A stretch of DNA of 64,000 nt, taken from Hyphomicrobiaceae bacterium. Lineage in GTDB: Bacteria > Pseudomonadota > Alphaproteobacteria > Rhizobiales > Hyphomicrobiaceae. Of this stretch, positions 29,536-39,181 are shown one piece after another. Made by a program: the position numbers and the translations under genes. The notes under the pieces were generated by a model, which was not told the origin of the DNA, ran no database searches, and saw only the letters and a list, made by a program, of their open reading frames with translations. The DNA lies in the NCBI GenBank assembly GCA_022844225.1, contig JALHMC010000012.1, positions 25,992 to 89,991 on the forward strand, given 5' to 3'. How positions within the stretch are numbered: the stretch's first letter is position 1; each line of letters starts with the position of its first letter.

Positions 29536-31347
29536 GTGCCTTCGCCTTCCGACATGAAGACTCTGGCGGTATCCGAGCGGGTCGCAGCCGAGGATCAAGA
29601 CGAACAATCACCAGCACCTGTCACGGCGCTTGCCGACGTGCCGGTCGAGGGCTGCTCACTGGATCTCATCGGCATCCTATCGTCGGTGCAGGAGACAGCT
29701 TACCTCTGGGATATTGTCGCCGATCGCATCGAATGGGAAAGCAACGCGGCCGAGGTTCTCGGCATGCGGTCCTTAGCCGAGATCGCGAACAGCTCCGGGT
29801 TTAACTTCCTGGTGGCACCCGAGCACGTCCAACGCCGGCTCGACGCGATCACCGACATTGCTGCGATCGACGCGAGCCGAGGCGCCCACTACAGGGTGCA
29901 GTATAAATTCACGCCGCTAGGCCGCCGCAGCGACAGTTCGCTTTGGCTCGAAGACCACGGCCGATGCTGGTTCGACGAGAGCGGAAAGCCGATCCGGGCG
30001 CGCGGCATCATACGCGTGATCAACGAGCGCTATCTCGAGGAGCAGCGCCTCCTCTATCGCTCGGACCATGACGAGCTGACGGGTCAGCTCAATCGCATCC
30101 GGCTGACCGATGCGCTCGGGGCCGTCGCGGCGAGAGCCGAGCGAACCAAACAGAGCTGTGCGTTCCTGATGGTCTCGGTCAACAACCTCGCCGTCATCAA
30201 CGAGACGTTCGGCTTCGACGTCGGCGACGAAGCGATCGCGGCCGTAGCCCGGGTGATCCGCTCCAAGCTGCGCGGCGGAGACACGATCGGGCGCTATTCG
30301 TCGAACAAGTTCGGCATCATCCTCAACGACTGCGGACCCGGCGCGATGCGGATTGCCGCCGAGCGCTTCATCAAGGCGGTTCGCGAGGCGACAATCGATA
30401 CGTCGGCCTGCCCCCTGTCCGCCTCCATCGCTGTGGGAGCGGTATTATTGCCCGACCACGCGCGGACGGCACATCAAGCGCTCAGCCATTCGCTGCAGGC
30501 CCTCGAGCAGGCCAAGCGCAGCCGGAACGAGGCTTTCACCGCCTACGAGCCGAGCGCGGCCAAGGAATCAACGCGCAAGCGCAATATCACGATCGCCGAG
30601 GAAGTGATCACGGCTCTCGACGAGAACCGGATGCTGATCGCGCTGCAGCCAATCGTCTCGACGAAGGATTATCAGCCTGCGCTCTACGAGTGCCTGCTGC
30701 GCATGGAGCGGCCCGACGGGATGCTCGTTTCGGCCGGCGAGTTCATCGCCGTGGCCGAGCAGCTCGGCCTGTCACGGCTGATCGACCGTCGGACGCTGGA
30801 GCTGTCCATTGAAGTGCTGGTCAAGCATCCGGACATCCACCTTTCGGTCAACGTGTCCAGCCTGACGGCGAGCGACCACGAGTGGCTCGTGACGTTGCAT
30901 CGGCTGACGGGCGGGCGGAGAGCGTTGACGGAGCGGCTGACCATCGAGATCACCGAGACGGCGGCGATCCACGATCTGGACCTGTCGATCAACTTCGTCG
31001 ACACGCTGAAGGAGCTCGGCTGCAAGGTGGCCATCGACGACTTCGGCGCCGGCTATACCTCCTTCAAGAACCTCAAGATTCTCGACGTCGACATGGTCAA
31101 GATCGACGGCTCGTTCGTGAAGAACCTGCTGGAGGAACCGACCAACCGCGTGTTCATCAAGACGCTGGTCGAGATTGCGCAGACATTCGGACTGGACACG
31201 GTTGCCGAATGGGTGGCCGACGAAGAGACGGCCCGGATCTGCGCCGAGTGCGGCATCACGCACATGCAAGGGTTCTATTTCGGGCATCCGCTGATGGCGA
31301 GCGATCTCGATCCCAGGACGGTCTCGCGCGACCAGCGTTCGAGTTGA
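29536..31347 (+). CDS. PAS-GGDEF(degenerate)-EAL cyclic-di-GMP phosphodiesterase-like protein
   Basis: DELTGQLNRIRLTDAL... with SSNKF at the GGDEF position; EAL domain YECLLRM...VNVSS...EITET...IDDFGAGYTSFKNLK..DMVKIDGSFV...QGFYFG. Confidence 0.92.
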   Translation: MPSPSDMKTLAVSERVAAEDQDEQSPAPVTALADVPVEGCSLDLIGILSSVQETAYLWDIVADRIEWESNAAEVLGMRSLAEIANSSGFNFLVAPEHVQRRLDAITDIAAIDASRGAHYRVQYKFTPLGRRSDSSLWLEDHGRCWFDESGKPIRARGIIRVINERYLEEQRLLYRSDHDELTGQLNRIRLTDALGAVAARAERTKQSCAFLMVSVNNLAVINETFGFDVGDEAIAAVARVIRSKLRGGDTIGRYSSNKFGIILNDCGPGAMRIAAERFIKAVREATIDTSACPLSASIAVGAVLLPDHARTAHQALSHSLQALEQAKRSRNEAFTAYEPSAAKESTRKRNITIAEEVITALDENRMLIALQPIVSTKDYQPALYECLLRMERPDGMLVSAGEFIAVAEQLGLSRLIDRRTLELSIEVLVKHPDIHLSVNVSSLTASDHEWLVTLHRLTGGRRALTERLTIEITETAAIHDLDLSINFVDTLKELGCKVAIDDFGAGYTSFKNLKILDVDMVKIDGSFVKNLLEEPTNRVFIKTLVEIAQTFGLDTVAEWVADEETARICAECGITHMQGFYFGHPLMASDLDPRTVSRDQRSS

Positions 31348-31434
31348 AACAGACGCAATTCGGCTGACGGGTTGACTTTCGTGGCGGCTCCCGCCTTCGA
31401 TGCGCAAGAAGCATCGAACGCCTGTGAGAGCCCC

Positions 31435-32385
31435 ATGCCCCTCAGAATTGCCTGCCAGATGGACCCGATCGACCGCATCGACATCCAGGGCGACTCGACG
31501 TTCGCCTTATTGCTCGAGGCACAGCGGCGGGGGCACGAACTCTTCTACTATACCCCGCCCCACCTGACGCTCGATGGACGGCATCTCGTGGCGCGCGGGC
31601 AGACCCTGACCGTCGAGGACAAGGCCGGCGACCATTACCGCCTGTCAGACCCGCGGCGGGTGGACCTCGCCGAATGGGACGTCGTACTGCTGCGGCAGGA
31701 TCCGCCATTCGACATGGGCTACATCACGACCACCCATTTGCTGGAGCGCATCCATCCCAAGACGCTGGTGGTGAACGATCCGGCGCACGTGCGCAATGCA
31801 CCCGAGAAGGTCTGGGTCCTCGAGTTCCAGGACCTGATGCCCCCGACCATGGTGACCCGGAATATCGAGGACGTCCGCGATTTCCAGACGCGCCACAAGG
31901 ACATCATCATCAAGCCGCTCTACGGCAACGGCGGAGCCAGCGTGTTCCGTATTCAGCCAGGAGACTCGAACCTCAACTCATTGGTCGAGCTGTTTCAGAC
32001 CGTGTTCCGCGAGCCATTCATGGTGCAGCAGTACCGCCCAGAGGTGCGTGGCGGCGACAAGCGAATCATCCTGGTGGACGGCGAGGTTGCAGGCGCCATC
32101 AACCGCGTGCCGGCCGAGGGTGAAACCCGCTCGAACATGCACGTCGGAGGCACTCCAAAACCCACGGAGCTGACGCCGCGCGACAAGGAGATCTGCGCGC
32201 GATTGGGGCCGCACCTCAAGGAGCGCGGTCTGATCTTCGTTGGGATAGACGTGATCGGACCATATCTTACCGAGATCAACGTCACGTCGCCGACGGGCAT
32301 CCGTCAAGTCAAGGCATTCGGTGGCAACGATATCGCCGCGATGATCTGGGATACGATCGAAGCGAAAAGGGCCGCAATCGCATAG
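31435..32385 (+). CDS. gshB: Glutathione synthetase
   Basis: [41 protein letters not shown]...[20 protein letters not shown]...[16 protein letters not shown]...[12 protein letters not shown]. Confidence 0.97.
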   Translation: MPLRIACQMDPIDRIDIQGDSTFALLLEAQRRGHELFYYTPPHLTLDGRHLVARGQTLTVEDKAGDHYRLSDPRRVDLAEWDVVLLRQDPPFDMGYITTTHLLERIHPKTLVVNDPAHVRNAPEKVWVLEFQDLMPPTMVTRNIEDVRDFQTRHKDIIIKPLYGNGGASVFRIQPGDSNLNSLVELFQTVFREPFMVQQYRPEVRGGDKRIILVDGEVAGAINRVPAEGETRSNMHVGGTPKPTELTPRDKEICARLGPHLKERGLIFVGIDVIGPYLTEINVTSPTGIRQVKAFGGNDIAAMIWDTIEAKRAAIA

Positions 32386-32543
32386 TTTTTCTACGCCCTA
32401 TCAGACTTTACGCGTTAACTATTTGTCTGGTTTAAGGGTTTTATCCACAACCCCTTCCGGCTAGCGAACTTGTCGACCCTACGGGTCAACGGGGAAACCG
32501 GGGTGCGCGCGATGCACCCCCCAAAGCCAGAAGGAGCGATCCC

Positions 32544-33056
32544 ATGCATGGACGTCGTCCGGGCGTGCTCGCACTTGCTGTCGCGGCCGTTGCCGTCGGC
32601 ACACTGACGTTAATTCCCGATGAGCTGGATGCTTCCAGCTCGTGCTTGCCCGGCGAATTGAAGTCGCGCCTCGCACAGATCAACAGCAAGTTCGGGAAGG
32701 TCTCGGTTATCTCGACCTATCGGGGCGGGGCGCGCATGCCGAACGGCCGCTCCAGCTTCCATGCTTCATGCCGAGCCGTGGATTTCAAGCCACCGAGGGG
32801 CCGGTACTCGGAGGTGGCAAGCTGGCTCAAGGCCAATCACGGCGGTGGTGTCGGGACCTACAGCTGCGGGATGCATCACATCCACATCGACAACGGGCCG
32901 CGCGTCCGTTTCCATCACTGCCAGAGTGCATCGGCCGGCGAGGAGATGGATGGAGAGGCGATCCGTGCCGCCAAGGCTGAATGGGAGACGAGGCCCGGAC
33001 AAGGCTCATGGCCGCTCGTCCTGCCGGCCGCCGGCGCCCCCGACGTGAAGCTCTGA
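32544..33056 (+). CDS. Exported peptidase M15-like (D-Ala-D-Ala carboxypeptidase family) protein
   Basis: SVISTYRGGARMPNGRSSFHASCRAVDFKPPRG...GVGTYSCGMHHIHIDNG; H-x6-D...HxH metal-site pattern. Confidence 0.75.
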   Translation: MHGRRPGVLALAVAAVAVGTLTLIPDELDASSSCLPGELKSRLAQINSKFGKVSVISTYRGGARMPNGRSSFHASCRAVDFKPPRGRYSEVASWLKANHGGGVGTYSCGMHHIHIDNGPRVRFHHCQSASAGEEMDGEAIRAAKAEWETRPGQGSWPLVLPAAGAPDVKL

Positions 33057-33114
33057 ACTGACCACGCAATCGACTCGGGGCGCGGCTCGTCGCGTCCCGG
33101 CTCTATCTATCCAA

Positions 33115-34299
33115 CTACCAGGCGATTTCGAGAATTTCCCTGACGTCGCCCGCGGACTCGATCGGCCGCGGATTGATGCGCACGGGCTTATAGGCCAAGG
33201 CCCGCGTCGCGATCTCGTCGAGCCGATCGCGGGTTATGCCGACATCCCGCAGGCTGGTCGGCTGATCGAGACCGGCGATCAATTGTTTGACGAGTGCTCC
33301 AGCCGGCTGGTCCGGAGCGTCCATCGCCGCCGAGAGCGCCTTCTGACGTTCGCCGTTGACGACCGCGTTCCAGGTCAGCACCGCCGGAAGCATGACGCAC
33401 GAGGTGTGGCCGTGCGGCACTCCGAACGTCGCTCCGAGGGCGTAGCCAATTCCATGGCTGGCGCCCGTCCCGACGCCCGACACGGAAGGGGCGATCGACT
33501 GCCACATGCCGAACTGCGCCTCGAGACGGGCTTCGAGGCTTGTCGGTTCGCGCTTGATACGCGGGAGCGCGCGCGACAAGAGGCGCAGACCCTGCAGCGA
33601 GTGTGCCTCAGTGGCGAGGTTGGCGACCGGGTTACAGTAGCTTTCGACGGCGTGGTCGACGGCGCGGATACCTGTCGCGAACAGCAGCCACATGGGCGTG
33701 TCGAGAGTCGCAGCCGGGTCGAGGATGACGGAACGGGGGGCAAACGCGCGGTGGAGGAACGACTGCTTAGTGTTGGTGGCCGAAAGCGTGATGCCGGCGG
33801 TAGAGGTGAACTCCGAGGCCGAGAAGGTCGTCGAAACGGCCAGCATCCGGATGGGGTCGGCAGGTGCTTGGATCCGCCGGCCTTCGGCACCATCGATGCC
33901 GGCGCGATAGGGCTCCATCGAGTCGATGGTCTCGAGGTCCAGCCAGAGGCACATGAGCATAGCCTTGGTGGCGTCGATGACGGACCCGCCGCCGATGGCC
34001 ACGAGCAGATCGGCCTTCGCAGCGCGCGCCTTGGCGGCCCCAGCGATGACGTCTTCACGAGGGCTGTGGGAGGCGATCTCAGCGTGGGTGCCGACGTGCA
34101 TTGCACCGAGCGCGCGCTCGGCCCTCTGAAGGGGACCGTTATCGAGCCTGGCCAGAGAGCGGGTCGAGGTGAGGAAGACACGACTCGCGCCGTAGCGTCT
34201 GGCTTCGGCGACGATCGCCTCCTCGAGCGGCTGACCGAAGACGATGCGTTCGGTGGCGGAGATGTTGAAGTGGCCGACGGGAAGCTTGGCAGCGGACAT
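33115..34299 (-). CDS. Iron-containing alcohol dehydrogenase/maleylacetate reductase family
   Basis: ADLLVAIGGGSVIDATKAMLMCLW...TTFSASEFTSTAGIT...ATGIRAVDHAVESYCNPVANLATEAHSLQGLRLL...HGIGYALGATFGVPHGHTSCVMLP. Confidence 0.9.
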   Translation of the reverse strand: MSAAKLPVGHFNISATERIVFGQPLEEAIVAEARRYGASRVFLTSTRSLARLDNGPLQRAERALGAMHVGTHAEIASHSPREDVIAGAAKARAAKADLLVAIGGGSVIDATKAMLMCLWLDLETIDSMEPYRAGIDGAEGRRIQAPADPIRMLAVSTTFSASEFTSTAGITLSATNTKQSFLHRAFAPRSVILDPAATLDTPMWLLFATGIRAVDHAVESYCNPVANLATEAHSLQGLRLLSRALPRIKREPTSLEARLEAQFGMWQSIAPSVSGVGTGASHGIGYALGATFGVPHGHTSCVMLPAVLTWNAVVNGERQKALSAAMDAPDQPAGALVKQLIAGLDQPTSLRDVGITRDRLDEIATRALAYKPVRINPRPIESAGDVREILEIAW

Positions 34300-34335
34300 C
34301 GTTGGAACTCCGGCATGACGCGTCCGGCGAACCTA

Positions 34336-34842
34336 TCAGGCTACCGGCTCTTTTCCACCGGGCAAGGTCTGGACGTCGCTTCGCCGCTCACCTACCGCGA
34401 TCGCGCCATCGTTTTCGAGCACCGCATATCGCACCCGCGAAAGCGTCGTGATTCCCTCCTTCCTGAGGGCTTCGAAAAGTTCAGAACGCGTGATCTGCTC
34501 CGCCGCCATGGCCGCCTCGTCGATCACGCCGTGTCGGACCAGAATCCGGGGCTTGCCGTCGAGGACACGCTCCGCCGCCTTGAAGCGCCACGCCACATAG
34601 CTGACGATTTGACTGACACCGAACAGAACGCCGGCGGCCAAGACCCCTCCCGTGAGTGATTTCTCATCGCCGATCATGGCGTTCTGTACGGTTTCGCTGA
34701 GCATCAGCAGAACCACGAGATCGAACGGAGCAAGCTCGCCCGCGTGGCGCTTTCCGATGATACGCATCATGACGAAAAGAAAGGCATAGATCGCGACCAC
34801 CCGTGCCAAGATCTCGAATGGGCTCGTGCTCATGGTTAGCAT
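34336..34842 (-). CDS. DUF421 (YetF-like) membrane protein
   Basis: YAFLFVMMRIIGKRHAGELAPFDLVVLLMLSETVQNAMIG...DGKPRILVRHGVIDEAAMAAEQITRSELFEALRKEGI. Confidence 0.88.
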   Translation of the reverse strand: MLTMSTSPFEILARVVAIYAFLFVMMRIIGKRHAGELAPFDLVVLLMLSETVQNAMIGDEKSLTGGVLAAGVLFGVSQIVSYVAWRFKAAERVLDGKPRILVRHGVIDEAAMAAEQITRSELFEALRKEGITTLSRVRYAVLENDGAIAVGERRSDVQTLPGGKEPVA

Positions 34843-35049
34843 ACGACGTCTCCAGGGCTGCGCCGGCTCGGCCAGTGAACTCGCCGATCGTCATTGACGT
34901 TCGCCGTCGCAAACCGTTCCCTCCCTGACGACCCGGTCCGGATAAAGTGCGGCGTTGGACGAGACTTGCCGCGTTGGTCCGGCGCTTGACACGCCTCGCG
35001 CTGTGCAGTCCCCTTCTGTGTCGAACCGCCAACGAGCCGGAGCCGCCCC

Positions 35050-36108
35050 ATGAGCGCCAACTGGAATATCGCGATCGTCGGAGCGGGCGCGCTCGGCGGC
35101 CACGTCGGCGCCTACCTGACGCGGGCGGGCCAGCGCATCACGTTCATCGACCCGTGGCCCGAGCACGTCGAGAAGATGCGGAGCGAGGGGTTGACGCTAC
35201 GCGGACAGACGGGACCGGAAAACTTCACGGTACCCGTGAAGGCGATCCACCTCACCGAACTGCAGGACACGATCAAGGGCGAGCCGTTCGACCTCGCGTT
35301 CATGGCGATGAAGTCCTACGACACGATCTGGGCGACGGAAATGATCAAGCCCTATCTCTCGGCCGAGGGCTTTGTCGCCTCGCTGCAGAACTCGATCAAC
35401 GAGGAGCGGATCGCGTCGGTGGTCGGCTGGGGGCGCACGGTCGGCGTGATTGCGGCGACGATCGCGGTCGAGCTGATGGAGCCGGGCTTAGTCCGTCGCA
35501 ACGTGGCGCTCGGCGGCGACAAGCGGCTGATTTTCCGAGTGGGTGAACCGCACGGGCGCATCACGCCGCGTGTCGAGCGGATCGCCGAGATGTTGCGCGT
35601 CGTCGACAGCTCGAAGGCGACCGAGAACCTCTGGGGTGAGCGCTGGTCGAAGCTGGCGGTCAACGCCATGCGCAATCCGGTGTCGGCGGCGACAGGCCGT
35701 GGCGGGAATGCCAACGACAAGGACGACAAGACGCGGCTGCTCGCGATCCGTCTCGCCGCCGAGGCGTGCAAAGTCGGCCAAGCGCACGGCTATCAGATCG
35801 AGAAGGTCTATGGCATTGCGCCGGAGCAATTGATCGCGGCGGTCGACGGCGACAAGGGCGCGATGGCGGCGTGCGAGAAGATCCTGCTCGACAACACGTT
35901 GTTCCGTAATGACGACCAACGGCCGTCGATGGGCCAAGACATCCAGAAAGGGCGCCGGACCGAGATCGACTACATCAACGGTCTGGTGGCCGAAAAGGCG
36001 AAGGAAGCAGGTCTCGACGTTCCGGCGAACCTCGGCATCATCCAGGCCGTGCGGAAGATCGAGCGCGGGCAGGCGAAGCCGTCACCGGAGCTGGTGTACG
36101 GAATATAG
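35050..36108 (+). CDS. Ketopantoate reductase (ApbA/PanE) family protein
   Basis: NIAIVGAGALGGHVGAYLTRAGQRITFIDPWPEHVEKMRSEGLTL...MAMKSYDT...QDIQKGRRTEIDYINGLV. Confidence 0.9.
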   Translation: MSANWNIAIVGAGALGGHVGAYLTRAGQRITFIDPWPEHVEKMRSEGLTLRGQTGPENFTVPVKAIHLTELQDTIKGEPFDLAFMAMKSYDTIWATEMIKPYLSAEGFVASLQNSINEERIASVVGWGRTVGVIAATIAVELMEPGLVRRNVALGGDKRLIFRVGEPHGRITPRVERIAEMLRVVDSSKATENLWGERWSKLAVNAMRNPVSAATGRGGNANDKDDKTRLLAIRLAAEACKVGQAHGYQIEKVYGIAPEQLIAAVDGDKGAMAACEKILLDNTLFRNDDQRPSMGQDIQKGRRTEIDYINGLVAEKAKEAGLDVPANLGIIQAVRKIERGQAKPSPELVYGI

Positions 36109-36129
36109 GCTACGCGGAGTGCGCGTGGC

Positions 36130-36930
36130 TCAAGTCGCTGGCTGCTTCGTGACCTCCGGGTCCCGCACCATCGTTCCGGCGTTGGCGGCGGGATCGAGGT
36201 GCGTGCCCATCAGCCGATCCCAAACGGTGAAGTACTGACCGAAATTGTGGTTGAAACGCGTGTGGTGCAGGTCGTGATGCACGACGGCGGCGAGGAACCA
36301 GAGGCGCGGATTTTGCCGGATCGAGCGCGACACCAGCTCGTGACCGGAGTGGCCCGCCGCGTTCACCAGTCCGTCGAACATCAGATAAGCAAAGAGTGCC
36401 GCTGGATGCATCGGCACGAGCCAAATCAACACGGCGAAGAACGCGAACTGAGGCACTGTCTCGAGAGGATCGAACGAGAGGATCGCCCATGGCGTCGGCG
36501 TGATCGATCTATGGTGGCCGGCGTGCATGAACCGGAAGACGCTCGGCAGGTGCATCACGCGGTGGGTCCAATAGAACCACGTGTCATGAAATACGGCCGC
36601 CACGACCACGCTCACCGGGAGCCACCAGAGCGGATATGACGACACATCCCAGTAGACCGCGGTGAGGCCTGCCTCGTAGGCCCAAAACAGTGGCACACAA
36701 TAGGCTGCGAACAACACGAGCGCGACCAGCGACTGACGGACCTCACGCACCACGTCGCTGCGACGCGGGCGGCGGCTCTGGAGACGCGCGGCTTCGATCT
36801 CGGCGGTCGGTCTTACGTGCACGATCCAATGCAGGATGCCCGCAGGCACCAGATAGGCGGCCACCAGCAGGAATGCGAAGCACATCAGAAACTGCTGAAA
36901 TGCCGAGACCATTGCGCGTATGATTCCCAC
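36130..36930 (-). CDS. Sterol desaturase/fatty acid hydroxylase family membrane protein
   Basis: HDTWFYWTHRVMHLPSVFRFMHAGHHRSITPTPWA...HSGHELVSRSIR...VVHHDLHHTRFNHNFGQYFTVWDRLMGT; HxxxH/HxxHH clusters. Confidence 0.92.
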   Translation of the reverse strand: MGIIRAMVSAFQQFLMCFAFLLVAAYLVPAGILHWIVHVRPTAEIEAARLQSRRPRRSDVVREVRQSLVALVLFAAYCVPLFWAYEAGLTAVYWDVSSYPLWWLPVSVVVAAVFHDTWFYWTHRVMHLPSVFRFMHAGHHRSITPTPWAILSFDPLETVPQFAFFAVLIWLVPMHPAALFAYLMFDGLVNAAGHSGHELVSRSIRQNPRLWFLAAVVHHDLHHTRFNHNFGQYFTVWDRLMGTHLDPAANAGTMVRDPEVTKQPAT

Positions 36931-37025
36931 TTGCCGCGATCTGGACGAGACTACCAGTACGGTTCACGAACCGCGCTACTCGCGATGCCGCACCGGCACG
37001 AGCAAAACGGAAGGGAAGCGTGAGA

Positions 37026-37463
37026 ATGACCGACAAGCCATTTGCGACCGGACACTGCCTTTGCGGGGATGTGTCCTTCACGATCAAGGCGGCGCCGCAG
37101 ATGACCGGACAGTGCCACTGCAAGGACTGCCAGCGGGCGTCCGGCACGGGGCACATGTCGCTCGCCTTCTTCAAGCGCGACGACATCGACATTCGGGGTC
37201 AGACCGCCAGCTTCGCCGCAACCGCCGACAGCGGTAACGTCAACACGCGTCACTTCTGCCCGAAGTGCGGCGGTCGGGTGTACGGCGAGAACTCGGCCCG
37301 GCCGGGTGTGGTCGGCATCGCGGTCGGAGCGATCGACGACAACACATGGTTCAAGGCGCAACGGGTGGTCTATGTAAAGGACCAGCCGCCATGGGACGTG
37401 ACGCCGACCGACGTTCCCCGGTTCGACATGATGCCACCGCCGCCGCCGCCGCCGAAGAACTGA
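37026..37463 (+). CDS. GFA (glutathione-dependent formaldehyde-activating) family protein
   Basis: GHCLCGDVSFTIKAAPQMTGQCHCKDCQRASGTGHMS...RHFCPKCGGRVYGE; CxC...CxxC...CxxC pattern. Confidence 0.93.
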   Translation: MTDKPFATGHCLCGDVSFTIKAAPQMTGQCHCKDCQRASGTGHMSLAFFKRDDIDIRGQTASFAATADSGNVNTRHFCPKCGGRVYGENSARPGVVGIAVGAIDDNTWFKAQRVVYVKDQPPWDVTPTDVPRFDMMPPPPPPPKN

Positions 37464-37487
37464 CGAGTTCGCGGCAGCGGCGGGTGG

Positions 37488-37877
37488 CTATTCTTCCTCG
37501 CTTGCATCGAGGGGATCCATGCCCCAGGCCTCGCGGGCCATGGCGCAGGCTTCATCGCCGGGCATGCATGCCCGGCACACCTCGGGTCGAACGGCGTAGA
37601 TCGAGCATTGCGTCGCCTCGCCGACGATGCCGACGAGGGCTTGGCAGCGGTCGCCGTCGCAGGCCATCGCAGTCCCCTCCTCGTTGACGAGGTTGGGTGG
37701 GATCAGCGCGATGGCCTCGTCGGAGTCCGTCCAGAAGCGTGGCCACGTGGCATCGTAGGCACAACAGGCGCCGCAGCTGGTGCATGGGGAGACGGGGGAG
37801 GATGAAGCAAGCTTTGGCACTGACTTTACCCCTGTCTTCCCAGGGCTTGTCCCCGGGACCCATCGTGCAGCGGGCAT
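37488..37877 (-). CDS. YkgJ-family cysteine-cluster protein
   Basis: CTSCGACCAYDATWPRFW...CDGDRCQALVGIVGEATQCSIYAVRPEVCRAC. The start at 37877 lies inside a palindromic repeat; GTG at 37820 is an alternative. Confidence 0.8.
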   Translation of the reverse strand: MPAARWVPGTSPGKTGVKSVPKLASSSPVSPCTSCGACCAYDATWPRFWTDSDEAIALIPPNLVNEEGTAMACDGDRCQALVGIVGEATQCSIYAVRPEVCRACMPGDEACAMAREAWGMDPLDASEEE

Positions 37878-37972
37878 AGAGCAAGCGATCGAGATCGCTG
37901 CTTCGCCTCAGGCCGAACTTGAGCATTCGAGACCGCGGAAAAATGGGTCCCGGGGACAAGCCGCGGGATGAC
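37834..37972. repeat. About 140-bp palindromic intergenic element, copy 1
   Basis: 30-bp terminal inverted arms. 20 bp are perfect: GGCTTGTCCCCGGGACCCAT at 37844-37863 versus ATGGGTCCCGGGGACAAGCC at 37943-37962. Confidence 0.85.
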
Positions 37973-37999
37973 ACCCCATGTATGCACAGCAACGATACC

Positions 38000-38947
38000 T
38001 CAACCGCGCGGATGAGCTTTATCATAGACCTCGAGCAGGCGCTCGCGATCGACCTCGGTGTAAATCTGGGTCGTCGAGAGACTGGCGTGGCCGAGCAGCT
38101 CCTGGATCTGGCGCAGGTCCGCGCCGGCCGAGAGCAGGTGGGTTGCGAACGAGTGGCGGAGCGCGTGTGGCGTCGCCGTTTCGGGAAGCCCGAGCGCCTC
38201 GCGAGCGCGCGCGACGACGAGCTGGATGATGCGGGGCGAGAGCGACCCGCCTTTGGCGCCCAAGAATAGCGGGCCGTCCGGTGTGAGTGGGTAGGGACAG
38301 AGCTTGCGATAGCGGGCGACCGCCTCGATGGTGACCGGCAAGGCGGGAACCAGACGCTCCTTGCCGCCTTTGCCATCGATTCTCAGCACGTCGCGGAGGG
38401 CGGTCGGGGCGTCTTTAGTCCGGAGGCTCAGGGCCTCGGAGATGCGCAGACCGGAGCCGTAGAGCAGCAGCAGCACGGCCATGTCGCGGGCGGCGATCCA
38501 GTCGAGCTTGGACGTGAAATCATCCTCGACCAGCGCGGCCGCTTTTTCGCGCGTGAGCGGTTTGGGGACTCCACGCGGCACCTTCGGCATGGCGACAGAG
38601 AAAACGGCGCGGGAGGCGGCGATCTCTTCCTTCTCCAGGAACCGATAGAATCCGCGCAAAGCCGACATGGTGCGCGCGAGTGAGCGGCTTTCTAGGCCCG
38701 CGCGGCGCCGGCTCGCCATGAAGCGGCGGAAGGCGCGCATGTCCAGGCTGGTCGTGTCTGACAGCGTTGCGGCGTGGCCGACCTCACGCGACAGCCAAGC
38801 GAAGAACTGCGCCATGTCGCGTCGATAGGCGACGATGGTCGCATCGGACGCGTCGCGCTCGACTGAGAGGCGATCGAGCCAGTCATCGACGAGGGCCGCA
38901 AGCTCGGGAGCGGCGACGGGTGACGGGTCGGCAATGATGGGCTGCAT
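38000..38947 (-). CDS. xerC: Tyrosine recombinase XerC/XerD
   Basis: LVDDWLDRLSVERDASDATIVAYRRDMAQFFAWL...LLLLYGSGLRISEALSL...GKGGKERLVP...TPHALRHSFATHLLSAGADLRQIQELLGHASLSTTQIYTEVD. XerC versus XerD not settled. Confidence 0.9.
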   Translation of the reverse strand: MQPIIADPSPVAAPELAALVDDWLDRLSVERDASDATIVAYRRDMAQFFAWLSREVGHAATLSDTTSLDMRAFRRFMASRRRAGLESRSLARTMSALRGFYRFLEKEEIAASRAVFSVAMPKVPRGVPKPLTREKAAALVEDDFTSKLDWIAARDMAVLLLLYGSGLRISEALSLRTKDAPTALRDVLRIDGKGGKERLVPALPVTIEAVARYRKLCPYPLTPDGPLFLGAKGGSLSPRIIQLVVARAREALGLPETATPHALRHSFATHLLSAGADLRQIQELLGHASLSTTQIYTEVDRERLLEVYDKAHPRG

Positions 38948-39181
38948 CCGCTTCTCGCAGTCATTTACGTCTGATCTGACGTCGATTCGCCCAACAAACC
39001 GTAAACCCGCTCGAAGCTCGTGTGGCGCCCATCGAGACCTCGGAGCGACACGCCTGTCCCGACCAGATTGACTTCCCTGCCTCGTTCGCGCGACCCTTGG
39101 CGGTGCATGGCCGTGTCCTTCGGGTGCGGTCGTAGACGTTTGAGAAGACCTTAACACACGCGAGGGAGGTTCGGAGGACAC

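Noticed and set aside
33283-34659. 458-aa plus-strand ORF
   Set aside because: Antisense to the iron-containing alcohol dehydrogenase and DUF421 genes.
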